Assembly (NCBI GenBank): GCA_015662865.1
Contig: DQTH01000202.1
Location: 1 to 32,701 of the forward strand
Direction: 5' to 3'
From: Desulfocapsa sulfexigens
GTDB lineage: Bacteria; Desulfobacterota; Desulfobulbia; Desulfobulbales; Desulfocapsaceae
Length of the DNA stretch: 32,701 nucleotides
Made by a program: the position numbers and the translations under genes. Shown here in pieces: positions 24,039-32,701 of the stretch. Under the pieces are notes generated by a model. The model was not told the DNA's origin, did not search any database, and worked only from the letters and a program-made list of their open reading frames with translations. Numbering within the stretch: the first letter of the stretch is position 1; each line of letters begins with the position of its first letter.

Positions 24039-25664
24039 TCAATCCGTTATAAAAACACGCAATTCGTCAACACGAGATGGATGTTTCAACTTTTTGATAG
24101 CCTGAGCTTCAATCTGGCGAATCCTTTCTCTGGTTACAGCAAAACATTTCCCGACTTCTTCAAGGGTATGATCGCATCCGACATCAATACCATAACGCAT
24201 TCGCACAACTTTGGCTTCACGCGGTGAAAGGGAAGACATGACCTTACAGAGACATTCTTTCAGACTCTCGACCATGGAGGCATCATGTGGTCCAAGGCTT
24301 GTGCAGTCTTCTATAAAATCACCTAAAAAGGTCTCTTCATCATCGCCAACCGGTGTGTCGAGTGATATGGCATCTTTGGCAGTTTTCAGAGCAGCTTTCA
24401 CCTTTTCAACGTCAGTACCAAGCTGTTCCGCCATCTCTTCCGGGCTGGGTTCACGATTCTCTTCACGGACAAAATCCTTGGACACTCTGAGCAGGCGATT
24501 GATGGTTTCTATCATATGTACTGGAAGCCTGATAGTACGGCCCTGATCGGCGATACCGCGGGTAATTGATTGACGAATCCACCATGTTGCATAGGTACTG
24601 AACTTATAGCCACGGTGATAATCAAACTTATCCACAGCTTTCATCAGACCAATATTTCCTTCCTGGATAAGATCTGGAAACTGAAGTCCACGATTTACAA
24701 ATTTTTTGGACACAGAGATTACCAGACGAAGATTGGCTCTGACGAGCGACTCCCTGGCATCCTTGTTAATATCCCGCCCCACTTCTATCTCATGCAAGGT
24801 GGCATTAAGAGCCCGATAGCCAAAACCTAGCCCCTCCTTCATCTGCATGCCGATGTGGTACTCCAGCTCAGCAGGGCTCATCTCGGCATCACCACCAGTC
24901 GTGGAGGCAAGCTTCTGTGCCTTCACGACTTCAACTCGTACTCGCCTGAAACGTCTTGATAAATCTTTTAAGTTGGAGGCCACGCCATTGATGCAACGTG
25001 TACAGATAATTCGATCCTGGAAGAGTGCTGAAATATCTGAACTGATTGCCATCATCTCTTTGCTGATATCTTCCGCTTTTTTTACATCCCCGCTGCAATC
25101 TGCAAGATTTTTCTGGAGAAGCATTCTTTTTGCTTCAAGCTCAAGAGCCTCATCCACTCTATCCAGAAATCTCTTTTTCTCTTTTTTTACAACTTCAGTC
25201 TGGGTTTCCTGTATGCCGCGTATGATATTAAATATCTGGACAGTTCCTTCACGCAGCCCTGTCGCTATCTCCTGCAAAGCAGGAATGGCCAGTGGCGTGG
25301 ACAACACAGCACCTTGCACACGGTACAATCCATCTTCCACCATCCGTGCCAGTTCCAGTTCCTCCTCATGACTGAGCAGGGTCAATGTCCCCATTTCCCG
25401 GAGATAAATAGACATTGGATCAACGGCGTGATCCTTACCGCGCTTGGAAGAACTCCTTGCGAGACGGCGCTGTCCCTTCCTTCGATCAGTAAAAAAACCC
25501 TTTCGCCTATCTCCAATTTTGGGATTACGCCGATCTTCAGTAACACCTTCCGGGAGACCGACGGAGTGCATTTTTTCTCCAGACTCAAAAATACCAGTCA
25601 GATCAAGAACACTGTCTTCTGCCGACTCCGACTCGTTATCTTCTGTATATTTGTCATCAGACAT
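24039..25664 (-). CDS. rpoD: Primary RNA polymerase sigma factor RpoD
   Basis: This is the housekeeping sigma-70. The 541-residue protein has region 1.2 ([21 protein letters not shown]), a non-conserved insert (about 110-270), region 2 ([60 protein letters not shown]), region 3 and region 4 ([36 protein letters not shown]). The N-terminal 80 residues are not a typical region 1.1: an acidic stretch is followed by three DRR triplets exactly 8 residues apart. Three ATG codons stand in a row after GGAGGG; the third (25664) has the best spacing. It follows dnaG by 171 bp, as in the classic macromolecular-synthesis operon. Confidence 0.97.
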   Translation of the reverse strand: MSDDKYTEDNESESAEDSVLDLTGIFESGEKMHSVGLPEGVTEDRRNPKIGDRRKGFFTDRRKGQRRLARSSSKRGKDHAVDPMSIYLREMGTLTLLSHEEELELARMVEDGLYRVQGAVLSTPLAIPALQEIATGLREGTVQIFNIIRGIQETQTEVVKKEKKRFLDRVDEALELEAKRMLLQKNLADCSGDVKKAEDISKEMMAISSDISALFQDRIICTRCINGVASNLKDLSRRFRRVRVEVVKAQKLASTTGGDAEMSPAELEYHIGMQMKEGLGFGYRALNATLHEIEVGRDINKDARESLVRANLRLVISVSKKFVNRGLQFPDLIQEGNIGLMKAVDKFDYHRGYKFSTYATWWIRQSITRGIADQGRTIRLPVHMIETINRLLRVSKDFVREENREPSPEEMAEQLGTDVEKVKAALKTAKDAISLDTPVGDDEETFLGDFIEDCTSLGPHDASMVESLKECLCKVMSSLSPREAKVVRMRYGIDVGCDHTLEEVGKCFAVTRERIRQIEAQAIKKLKHPSRVDELRVFITD

Positions 25665-25835
25665 CATCATCCCTCCAATCTCACCATTCTATTACCAATG
25701 GAAACAACAAATTTGCTGCAGTATAAACTATTTATCTTTATTTCCAATCGCACAGTAAAGTAAATTAGAACGTAATTCAATCATTTCACGTTAAATTATT
25801 AAAAAAATGGGAAAATACAAGGTTTCTCCCCCTGA

Positions 25836-27662
25836 TCAGCACAAAAACGAAGCATATTTTTTCTGTTGCTCCTCCAGTCTCTTTTTCGCCATCACCATTT
25901 CAATGGCCAGATTCTGCTGTTTTTCAACACCCAGGGACGCTGCTTGCTCATTAAGCTTTTTTTCCAGTTCTGCTATTTTACGCCTCAATGTTTCACATTC
26001 CAGGTAGACAAGAATTTCTGCCAACTCTTCCTCTGTTCCCTGACAAAACAGGGCTTCACTGTCTGTTGATGAGTTGAGCAGAATATCAGAAACAAGTACG
26101 CGTTCTCCTCCGGGTGGCAGCTTGTTCAACAATTCTTCCGGCTCCACATGCCCGTTTCCTTCCTGCAGAGCCTGCAACTGCAGCAGCAGCACTTCTCCGA
26201 CAGTACCAGCAAGACAGATCCTGATGCCTGCTTTTTCCAGTTCCGGCAAGACATCGGGATAGAGCACCATATGGGTAAGCATCCGGCGTTGAGGGGAAGA
26301 CAGAGACGCAAGCCTTTCCGGAAAACGTTCTGTTTTTGTTTTGATCTCCGGCAAGACAGACTTTGCGACCGCACCGGTCGCTGCCAGTTCTTCTGGAGCA
26401 ACACCAAGTATTTCACTGAAATGAGAAACCATTAAAGAACGCTGAAGTCTCGAGGTCGCCGATTTCAAAAGAGGCTGCAATTCCCCGATAATTCGGCGCT
26501 TCCCGTCAAAGGTCAGACCATGTTCTTCCACCAGCTGTGCCAGGACAAATTCAGGCAAGGGTTTGGCTTGTTTCAGAAGACTATTCAGAGCCTCCAGCCC
26601 TTTTTCCCGGACAAAAGTATCCGGATCGTGCCCGGTGGGAAGCAGAGCCACTTTCCCGGCCATCTGCTCACTTAAAAACAGAGGTACTGAACGCATGGCA
26701 GCTTTAACACCTGCAGTATCGCCATCAAAGAGCAGTACACATTCATCGGCAAATCCTTTTAACAACTTAAGCTGCTGTGTAGTAAGTGCCGTTCCCAGGG
26801 GTGCCACCACATTGAGACAACCATGTACCACCAGGGACACCAGATCAAAATTACCCTCCACCAGAATTGCCTGTTTCCTGCGCCGGATTTCATCTCCCTG
26901 CTGATACAAACCAAGCAGAGATGCTGATTTATTAAATACAAGGCTTTCCGGGGAGTTCATATATTTTGGCTGCCCGTCACCAATAATACGACCGCCAAAC
27001 CCAATCACCCGGCCTCGTCTGTCATAGATTGGAAAGAGAACCCTGTCCCTGAAACGGTCATAGGTTCCACTCTTTTCTTTTTTTACCAGAAGACCCGCAT
27101 CAATGGCTGCCTGCTCTTCATCTTTGTTCAGTTGTGTACCAAGAAAATTCCAGCCGGCCTTGTCTGTGCATGGGGCATAGCCCAGGCCAAAACGTTCCTG
27201 CATCTTTACAGGGATTTTTCTTTTTTCCAGATACCGTCTGGCATTTTTGGCATGTGCTGAGCCATTAAGAGTCTTACGAAAGATAGAAGCTGCTTTTTCA
27301 TTCACCGCATACATTGCCTTACGTCTGCGATTTTTTTCCTGCTCCCTGGGAGATTGCGGCCTTTCCGGAATCTCAACATTATAGCGTCTGGCCAGCTCCT
27401 TCAGAGCTGTTGGGAAATCCAGGTTGTGATACTTCATCTGGAATTCAAGAACATCACCTGATGCGCCACAACCAAAACAGTAAAAAAACTGCTGACCGGG
27501 ATGTACAGAAAATGATGGTGTCTTCTCATTATGGAAAGGGCAACGTCCAAGAAAACGCACTCCCGCCTGTTTGAGCTCCACACACTCACCGATGATCTGC
27601 ACTATATCGGCCTGGTCCTTGATCCTGGCTGGCAAATCATCATTAAATTCTGTATATTCCAT
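25836..27662 (-). CDS. dnaG: DNA primase
   Basis: DnaG lays RNA primers for replication. The 608-residue protein has the N-terminal CHC2 zinc finger (CPFHNEKTPSF then FYCFGCGASGD), the central primase core with GFGGRIIGDGQPKYMNSPE, the TOPRIM domain (ILVEGNFDLVSL and LLFDGDTAGVKAA acidic residues) and a C-terminal DnaB-interacting helical domain ending in a coiled coil. Length is normal. ATG 27662 is preferred to an in-frame TTG at 27677. It precedes rpoD; rpsU, which completes this operon in other bacteria, is not here. Confidence 0.97.
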   Translation of the reverse strand: MEYTEFNDDLPARIKDQADIVQIIGECVELKQAGVRFLGRCPFHNEKTPSFSVHPGQQFFYCFGCGASGDVLEFQMKYHNLDFPTALKELARRYNVEIPERPQSPREQEKNRRRKAMYAVNEKAASIFRKTLNGSAHAKNARRYLEKRKIPVKMQERFGLGYAPCTDKAGWNFLGTQLNKDEEQAAIDAGLLVKKEKSGTYDRFRDRVLFPIYDRRGRVIGFGGRIIGDGQPKYMNSPESLVFNKSASLLGLYQQGDEIRRRKQAILVEGNFDLVSLVVHGCLNVVAPLGTALTTQQLKLLKGFADECVLLFDGDTAGVKAAMRSVPLFLSEQMAGKVALLPTGHDPDTFVREKGLEALNSLLKQAKPLPEFVLAQLVEEHGLTFDGKRRIIGELQPLLKSATSRLQRSLMVSHFSEILGVAPEELAATGAVAKSVLPEIKTKTERFPERLASLSSPQRRMLTHMVLYPDVLPELEKAGIRICLAGTVGEVLLLQLQALQEGNGHVEPEELLNKLPPGGERVLVSDILLNSSTDSEALFCQGTEEELAEILVYLECETLRRKIAELEKKLNEQAASLGVEKQQNLAIEMVMAKKRLEEQQKKYASFLC

Positions 27663-27718
27663 ATTTTTTCTCTGCAAAATAGCTTGAAAAATAAGATGTC
27701 ACTCAATCCTTAACAGGG

Positions 27719-27748
27719 TATAATCATCTTATAAAAAGTCAGTGTCAA
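27719..27748. promoter_or_regulatory. Overlapping divergent promoters, dnaG and the 27787 gene
   Basis: On the minus strand TTGACA (27748-27743) is followed after 17 bp by GATTAT (27725-27720), facing dnaG. On the plus strand a perfect TATAAT (27719-27724) faces the gene at 27787, with only a weak -35. The two -10 boxes occupy the same bases, so polymerase at one should exclude the other. Confidence 0.45.
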
Positions 27749-27786
27749 GCAGATACACACTCTTCCAATTTTAAACGAGGTATTCC

Positions 27787-28503
27787 ATGGAAGATTTCGC
27801 AAAATCTCTCGCCTTTGAGGTCAAAAAAGAAATCGCAGAGCGCTATTTTGGTTTCCGTAAAATAATTGAAGAGGATTCTGATGAGTATCAGAAAGAGGTC
27901 ATCAACTTCGCCATGGAGCTTGAGACAAAAATTGGCTTTGACCTGCTTCGTATCTACGCGCTGCTCAGGGAAAACCACCTCATCCAGCGTTTCTACAGAA
28001 TCACTAAACTGGGAGAAGTACTCTTTTTTGATTCATACGTAAGCAATTCCCCCACCATTCGTGCTCGACTCTTTGAGAACCAGGAAGTACGCGGTTTTTT
28101 GCGGAAATCACGTTTCAGCAACATGTTCTTTGACGTATACAAAACCCTCCGCATCCACGTGGATGAATACCGAAACCGCATAGCAGCTCTAATTGAGGAT
28201 CACGAAGTTATAGAAGAAGAAATCAAACTGTTTTATCAGAAGAATGATATCAGCGGCATCATGCTTTTTCTTCGTAATCTGGACGGCGGCACCGGAACTT
28301 CCGGCAGCCTGGCCGGCGGTATTGAAAGTGAGGGTACCCACAGTATGGAACAGAAAATGCGTATCCATCCTCCTCAATCCGTGGAAAAATTTCTGCCCAT
28401 ACTCCAGGCAATACCAGACCCATCGACCATTAAACAGGAGCTGAGAAATCTTATTGATCTGGCTTATGAGAAGCAGCCCGACTTTGATCTGAAAGATCTT
28501 TAG
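27787..28503 (+). CDS. Unrecognised soluble protein, 238 residues
   Basis: I do not recognise this protein. It is charged and mostly helical, with no signal peptide, membrane helix or cysteine motif. Residues 1-60 are an acidic/basic helical segment (FRKIIEEDSDEYQKEVINFAMELE), residues 60-165 an alpha-helical domain rich in Arg and Phe (RFYRITKLGEVLFF, RGFLRKSRFSNMFFDVYKTL), then a glycine-rich linker (DGGTGTSGSLAGGIESEG) and a C-terminal piece with PPQSVEKFLPILQAIPDPSTIKQEL. GAGG precedes the ATG. It is divergent from dnaG and shares its promoter region. A dispersed repeat starts at its stop. Codon use looks like its neighbours, so it is very probably a real gene. Confidence 0.85.
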   Translation: MEDFAKSLAFEVKKEIAERYFGFRKIIEEDSDEYQKEVINFAMELETKIGFDLLRIYALLRENHLIQRFYRITKLGEVLFFDSYVSNSPTIRARLFENQEVRGFLRKSRFSNMFFDVYKTLRIHVDEYRNRIAALIEDHEVIEEEIKLFYQKNDISGIMLFLRNLDGGTGTSGSLAGGIESEGTHSMEQKMRIHPPQSVEKFLPILQAIPDPSTIKQELRNLIDLAYEKQPDFDLKDL

Positions 28504-28615
28504 TGCCTTACTCCATATATGCAGTAATAAAAAACAAGCTTTTATGGATTGAATTTAAAATCAAAATGTCACAAACACCCACAAGGCACTTATACATCAC
28601 TGTGGCGTGCTAGCC
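28502..28615 (+). repeat. Dispersed intergenic repeat, copy B
   Basis: Second copy of the repeat at 16036-16152, overlapping the stop codon of the previous gene. AGTGCCTT (28502-28509) is the exact inverse of AAGGCACT (28583-28590), so the element can fold over most of its length; in copy A this outer stem has decayed while the inner one is perfect. No coding capacity. The remaining bases up to htpX (28616-28721) show no other feature. Confidence 0.65.
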
Positions 28616-28721
28616 CCTGCTTTATTCTCAAATTCTGGTTTATCTTGACACAGTTCATACCATTATTATCTTGTATCGCAAACACATAGGGAAGAAACAA
28701 ACACACCCTGGAGAGAACACA

Positions 28722-29564
28722 ATGACAAGCATGATAAAAACAGGCATGCTCATGGCAGCCTTGACAGCAGTATTCATGGTCGCGGGGCAGGTCCTTGGCG
28801 GCAGCAACGGAATGGTCTTTGCCCTGGTTATGGCTCTGGGCATGAATTTCTTTGCCTACTGGTTCAGTGACAAAGTTGTTTTAAAAATGAGTGGCGCAAG
28901 AGAAGCCACTGCCAGCGAAGCCCCTGAGCTGCACCAGATGGTTGCCAGCCTGGCAAAGCGTGCCAATCTGCCCATGCCACGTGTCTATATTATCCATAAA
29001 GATACTCCAAATGCCTTTGCAACCGGGAGAAATCCGGATCATGCTGCAGTGGCAGTAACCACAGCTCTCATGCAGATTCTGAAAAAAGACGAGCTTGAAG
29101 GAGTATTGGCCCACGAACTCGCACATATTAAAAACCGCGACATTTTGATCAGTACTATTGCGGCTACCATGGCTGGAGCAATCAGTTATATGGCTTCCAT
29201 GGCCCAGTGGGCAATGATATTTGGCGGTGGCAGATCAAATGATGACAACGGTGGTGGTGGATTTATAGGAAACCTTGCCATGATGATTCTGGCACCTCTT
29301 GGTGCCTCACTGATCCAGATGGCAATTTCCAGAAGCCGTGAGTACCAGGCGGATGCTACAGGAGCGGCAATCTGCGGCCGTCCACGCTCACTTGCATCTG
29401 CTTTACAGCAGCTGGAAAACCTCAACCGACGCCACCCCATGAACGTTAATCCAGCCACAGCACAAATGTATATTGTCAATCCATTAAGTGGCGGCTCCCT
29501 GGCTGGTCTTTTCTCGACACATCCTCCAATGCAGGAAAGAATCAGACGGCTCACCGCTCTTTAG
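28722..29564 (+). CDS. htpX: HtpX-family membrane zinc metalloprotease
   Basis: HtpX is an inner-membrane M48 protease that removes damaged membrane proteins. The 280-residue product has two N-terminal membrane helices (about 5-22 and 28-45), the zinc motif HELAH (about residues 131-135) followed by IKNRD, two more hydrophobic segments, and [11 protein letters not shown], which holds the third zinc ligand (glutamate). It closes with [15 protein letters not shown], typical of the family. ATG 28722 with GGAGAG upstream is chosen over an in-frame TTG at 28671, giving the family's usual length. It appears to be a single-gene unit. Confidence 0.95.
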   Translation: MTSMIKTGMLMAALTAVFMVAGQVLGGSNGMVFALVMALGMNFFAYWFSDKVVLKMSGAREATASEAPELHQMVASLAKRANLPMPRVYIIHKDTPNAFATGRNPDHAAVAVTTALMQILKKDELEGVLAHELAHIKNRDILISTIAATMAGAISYMASMAQWAMIFGGGRSNDDNGGGGFIGNLAMMILAPLGASLIQMAISRSREYQADATGAAICGRPRSLASALQQLENLNRRHPMNVNPATAQMYIVNPLSGGSLAGLFSTHPPMQERIRRLTAL

Positions 29565-29696
29565 CAGGACGGTTCTGTAAAGGACCCCCTAACTTACAAC
29601 TGGATGACTACAAGGTGTTAGCTGCTCTGAAGTAAGTCAGTCTGTTTCATGGCCGAATTTATAAATTATTAATTTGATTTTCACAGGCAGCAGGCC

Positions 29697-29716
29697 ATAT
29701 ACTTAGAGTAGTATAT
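29697..29716. promoter_or_regulatory. Palindrome upstream of the GGDEF-like gene
   Basis: ATATACT (29697-29703) and AGTATAT (29710-29716) form a 7-bp inverted repeat with a 6-bp gap, 36 bp before the start at 29753. It could be an operator. The 29565-29696 stretch also has ACTTAC/GTAAGT inverted pieces but nothing I can name. Confidence 0.3.
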
Positions 29717-29752
29717 TGATCTTTGCAATCAACTCTTTCATGTAATTGGCCC

Positions 29753-31423
29753 ATGAGCGAAACTGTCATCATAGCACACTCAGATCCAGACGAGGCGCAA
29801 TCTCTCGGGCAACGAGTAGAGGCAGATTCAAAAAACCGAATCATCCTCAAAGCTCATTCAACTGATGCTATCCGCACCCTTTTGAACGAGCATGAGTGCA
29901 CACTACTGCTGTTGGAAAGCAGCTTGTGTCCGGATGACATTTCAAGCCTGCATCTTACTGAAACAACAGCACTCATTGTCTTGGCAGATTCTTCTGAAAT
30001 TGAGGATTATGCAAGGAAACTCACCGGGCTCGCCACCATAAATGACGTCATCAACTCTTCTGCCGGTGCGGCTCTTCTGAACCAGAGAATCCAGCTTCTT
30101 CTGGCCTACTGTGCACTTAAAAATGAGTTTTCAAAAATTCAAAAAGAGCACTCTATCCTAACACAAAAATTAACCAGTACTGAAAAATCTCTGTGCTCGA
30201 TGCAGCACTATTTCGACATGCTTTATGAACGGGATGGGCTCACTGGTCTTTACAACCGTAAATATTTCTCAAAAGCACTGAAACAAAAAATCGAACAGGC
30301 CAAGCTTCATGATACAGAGCTTTCTCTCCTGCTCCTTGATGTTGACTATTTCAGTGAAATTAACCGCAATTCCGGCCAGGTCTTTGGTGATTTTGTTCTC
30401 AACGAAATCGCAGCGAGACTCACAAGTAATACCGAAGATTTTGCCTTATCTTTCCGATTCGGAGGCGGAAGTTTCATTATTCTGCTTCCACAGACAACTG
30501 TTGTTTCAGCAAAACTGATTGCTGACCGATTGAGAGAAAAATGTGCCGAAAAAAAATTTAACAATTCACAGTTCAGTCTTCATGTTACGATTTCCATTGG
30601 TATTGCCTCCCTTGCCCATTCTTCTCCGGAAACCCCGGGAGAACTGCTCGACATGGCTGACAAGGCCTTGTACCAGGCCAAGGCAGAGGGAAGAAATCGA
30701 TGTACGGTGTATTCCGAAGAAAACAACCGGAGCAGTGATAGTTGTTTAAATCGTTCCCATGAAACTCTGACCAAATTGCTCGATAAAACAAAAACAAATT
30801 CCATCGCTTCCATTGAACTGCTGACGCACAATCTTGGTGGCGAAGAAGACCGAAAACATATCAGACAGGCTCTCTTCATCATAGACCTGATATGCGACCG
30901 ACTGCGGCTCACAGAGCCAATCCGTCAAACGCTCCATAACGCACTCACCCTCTCTATTTGCTTGAAATTTATACTTAACAACGATGCTATCAACAAGAAA
31001 ACCACGTTACCGGGTGACCAGGACACTGCTCTTGAAGATCTACCATTCAAACTTGTTGACCTCACTAAAGCTTTCGATTTTTTTTCTCAGGAACGTCACA
31101 TACTATTTTGTCAACAGGAATGGTATAATGGTGAAGGGTACCCAGAAGGTCTGCGAGGTGATGAAATTCCCATGGGATCGAAAATTATCAGTCTCGCTGA
31201 TTCCATGGCCACGTTGGCCCTGGCCATGTTTCGCGATGATGAGCTGTCACCTGAACATATGCTAAGCGAACTCGTCAAAGGTGCCAGCAGGCAATGGGAT
31301 CCACAGCTTGTTATTTTATTGCTGGATATCATAAAAGAAAAAAAACTCTTCTCTCTCAATACTCAAATTTTAGAAGACACCAGAGAAAAGCTTCAGAAAA
31401 TTGATACACCCGTAAAAAGTTAA
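29753..31423 (+). CDS. Degenerate receiver-GGDEF-HD-GYP protein
   Basis: A 556-residue soluble signalling protein in three parts. Residues 1-120 resemble a response-regulator receiver, but the phospho-acceptor position reads LLLLESS, glutamate for aspartate. After a short coiled coil, residues 160-320 are a diguanylate-cyclase domain (RDGLTGLYNRKYF, LDVDYFSEINR, ISIGIA, ADKALYQAKAEGRN), but the active-site GG(D/E)EF is GGGSF and no RxxD inhibitory site is seen. The C-terminal part keeps an HD-GYP-like stretch (WYNGEGYPEGLRGDEIP) while the HD metal dyad is absent and HHE is QQE. Catalysis of either kind is unlikely; a sensing or scaffold role is inferred. ATG 29753 is chosen over TTG 29723. 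Confidence 0.85.
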   Translation: MSETVIIAHSDPDEAQSLGQRVEADSKNRIILKAHSTDAIRTLLNEHECTLLLLESSLCPDDISSLHLTETTALIVLADSSEIEDYARKLTGLATINDVINSSAGAALLNQRIQLLLAYCALKNEFSKIQKEHSILTQKLTSTEKSLCSMQHYFDMLYERDGLTGLYNRKYFSKALKQKIEQAKLHDTELSLLLLDVDYFSEINRNSGQVFGDFVLNEIAARLTSNTEDFALSFRFGGGSFIILLPQTTVVSAKLIADRLREKCAEKKFNNSQFSLHVTISIGIASLAHSSPETPGELLDMADKALYQAKAEGRNRCTVYSEENNRSSDSCLNRSHETLTKLLDKTKTNSIASIELLTHNLGGEEDRKHIRQALFIIDLICDRLRLTEPIRQTLHNALTLSICLKFILNNDAINKKTTLPGDQDTALEDLPFKLVDLTKAFDFFSQERHILFCQQEWYNGEGYPEGLRGDEIPMGSKIISLADSMATLALAMFRDDELSPEHMLSELVKGASRQWDPQLVILLLDIIKEKKLFSLNTQILEDTREKLQKIDTPVKS

Positions 31424-31430
31424 CATATAA

Positions 31431-31602
31431 GATGGATTTGTAGATAAGCGTAGACTTCGAAAAGCTCCATATTCGAGAGCGCACAAAACATATTATTTCG
31501 GCGTACCAGGGTACGTTGAAATAATACATTTTTGGTACCCCAAGGGCACTTCCTTCTGGCGCACAACGAACGAAGAAGATGAAGAGCTTTTACGGATACA
31601 TC
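31431..31602. repeat. Imperfect palindromic intergenic element
   Basis: The gap between the two signalling genes folds on itself. The ends GATGGATTTGTA (31431-31442) and TACGGATACATC (31591-31602) pair at 9 of 12 positions; AAAAGCTC (31460-31467) pairs exactly with GAGCTTTT (31584-31591); and a central hairpin spans 31491-31526, with TATTATTTC/GAAATAATA arms and CGTACC/GGTACG at its tip. No reading frame is supported. It looks like another MITE/REP-type sequence; no second copy is in the window. Confidence 0.5.
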
Positions 31603-31625
31603 AAAATTCAAAAAGTAGAAATCTC

Positions 31626-32516
31626 ATGAACCATCGCCATATATCCAGAATCCTCAAACAGGTTGACTCCCTGCCTCCCCTCCCGGCAACAGTCTCCAGA
31701 GTTCTTGCAATAACTGCTGATCCTGAGAGCTCAGCTGATGATCTCGTCAATGGAATCCTACCTGATCAGGCCATGTGTGCGACCATACTCAAATTTGCGA
31801 ATTCAGCTTTCTTTGGCATCCCGAGAAATGTTGCGACAATGAACAAAGCGGTCAATGTTCTGGGCTTTAACGAAGTGCATAATATTGTCCTGGGAAAAGC
31901 AGTTTTCAACTCTTTCCAGATAATAGGAAGGGAAAACAAAAAAACGATAAATGGTTTCTGGAATCATTCTTTTTCCTGTGGACTTTCAGCCAAAATACTG
32001 GCTAAAGATCTAAGATACTCTCAAAGTGAGCTTTTCATTGGAGGCCTCATCCATGATATTGGCAAGCTGATCCTCCTCATAGCTCTTCCTGATATCTATC
32101 GTCCCATCCTTGAACGTGAAACAGACGATCAAGTTCAACACAGACAAGCAGAAACTGATACCTTTGGTATTGATCACTGTCAGGTTGGTTTTAAGATTCT
32201 AAATCGCTGGCTGTTTCCAGAGCGTCTTCTTGCTTCAGTTGCATATCATCACCAACCCGATCAGTGCCCGGAAGAACATAAAGTCTATCCAACCATTATT
32301 GAAATCAGTGACGCCCTCAGCCATTTACTGAGCATGAAAGAAGAACATGAGGCGGAAAGTCTTCTCTCACAATTCTCTTCTTTGCTTCCGGATCGGGCAG
32401 CTTTATGGCAGGAGCATAATCTGAAGATTGACGAAGAGCAGCTACAGAGCTGGATGAAAACCCTTGAGACAAGTCTGGAAGAAGACAGTGGGATCAGGCA
32501 GACACTCTCATCATAA
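31626..32516 (+). CDS. HDOD-domain signalling protein
   Basis: A 296-residue HDOD protein, the output-like domain found in many regulators of bacteria with complex signalling. It begins MNHRHISRILKQVDSLPPLPATVSRVLAI, the standard HDOD opening, continues with LKFANSAFFGIPRNVATMNKAVNVLGF and has FIGGLIHDIGKL (about residues 137-148), where the HD pair is kept. HDOD proteins generally lack proven phosphohydrolase activity. YHHQP and an ISDALSHLLS helix follow. No receiver or other domain is attached. It follows the degenerate GGDEF protein on the same strand after a palindromic element, so the two may act in one pathway. The ribosome site is weak. Confidence 0.9.
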   Translation: MNHRHISRILKQVDSLPPLPATVSRVLAITADPESSADDLVNGILPDQAMCATILKFANSAFFGIPRNVATMNKAVNVLGFNEVHNIVLGKAVFNSFQIIGRENKKTINGFWNHSFSCGLSAKILAKDLRYSQSELFIGGLIHDIGKLILLIALPDIYRPILERETDDQVQHRQAETDTFGIDHCQVGFKILNRWLFPERLLASVAYHHQPDQCPEEHKVYPTIIEISDALSHLLSMKEEHEAESLLSQFSSLLPDRAALWQEHNLKIDEEQLQSWMKTLETSLEEDSGIRQTLSS

Positions 32517-32575
32517 CAAGCACTCTGCTTCAGGATCTTTCCTGATATCTCCCTGTCGCCCCGACAATACTCTTT

Positions 32576-32601
32576 GAAAAGCTGTTCCATAACAGCTTTT
32601 C
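32576..32601 (+). terminator. Hairpin downstream of the HDOD gene
   Basis: GAAAAGCTGTT (32576-32586) pairs perfectly with AACAGCTTTTC (32591-32601) around CCAT, followed by TCTCCTGTTT. It is a likely terminator for the gene ending at 32516. A second small stem, TCAGGA/TCCTGA, lies just before it. Nothing else is supported up to the window end. Confidence 0.6.
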
Positions 32602-32701
32602 TCTCCTGTTTAGTATCTTAATTATTATTTTCGTGTTTTTTATGGCAAGATATTTCTACAATGCCTGTGCAGCAAGGTTTGGGATAATAACCATTTCTTT
32701 A

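Noticed and set aside
32656-32701. Possible end of a minus-strand gene entering from the right edge
   Set aside because: Fifteen codons ending in TAG read plausibly, but this is too short to support a gene call without the next bases.

Overview
The window comes from the chromosome of a Gram-negative dissimilatory sulfate/sulfur-metabolising bacterium of the Desulfobacterota, most likely in or near the order Desulfobulbales. The evidence is a complete dsrA-dsrB-dsrD cluster: DsrD marks the reductive type of sulfite reductase. Supporting signs are an arabinose-5-phosphate isomerase (Kdo/LPS synthesis), a NIL-domain ferredoxin, a fused SecDF and many c-di-GMP/HDOD-type signalling proteins. Base composition looks even and moderate, and almost all genes look vertically inherited. 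No tRNA, rRNA, CRISPR array, prophage or complete insertion sequence was seen.

Layout. (1) 1-290: a gene-free, repeat-bearing edge. (2) 290-2838 (minus): a four-gene operon of COG2187-like phosphotransferase, COG0645-like P-loop kinase, NIL/4Fe-4S protein and a YaiI/YqxD protein. (3) 3150-8043 (plus): larB, then a tight operon of fused secDF, a YkgJ-type Cys-cluster protein and a HAD phosphatase. (4) 8103-11753: a divergent pair, a cyclic-nucleotide-binding/DUF4388 protein (minus) and an 800-residue membrane protein with an N-terminal ubiquitin-conjugating-enzyme (E2)-like domain and long TPR-like repeats (plus). (5) 11805-13228 (minus): kdsD, a CooT-like nickel protein and a small protein ending in six histidines. 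(6) 13525-16035 (plus): metK and ahcY. (7) 16221-19856 (minus): dsrA, dsrB, dsrD and birA, with terminator-type hairpins after dsrB and after dsrD. (8) 20136-27662 (minus): pgi, rpe, dprA, rpoD and dnaG. (9) 27787-32516 (plus): an unrecognised conserved-looking protein, htpX, a degenerate GGDEF/HD-GYP protein and an HDOD protein.

How the genes fit together. DsrAB reduces sulfite and DsrD stimulates it. MetK and AhcY make and recycle the methyl-donor cycle, and the NIL-ferredoxin may belong to sulfide-dependent homocysteine synthesis. LarB and the CooT/His6 pair point to nickel handling. DnaG/RpoD are the remnant of the macromolecular-synthesis operon. SecDF, HtpX and KdsD serve the envelope.

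The most notable signals are: the E2-like/TM/TPR protein, which has no E1 or deubiquitinase beside it; a pair of MITE-like elements with matching 12-bp terminal inverted repeats flanking dprA, one with a clear 5-bp target duplication (TATCA) and an 18-bp palindromic core; three further small repeat families in intergenic regions; and strong hairpins that appear to split dsrAB from dsrD and dsrD from birA. All functional statements rest on reading translated sequence and motifs by eye. No database search was run.
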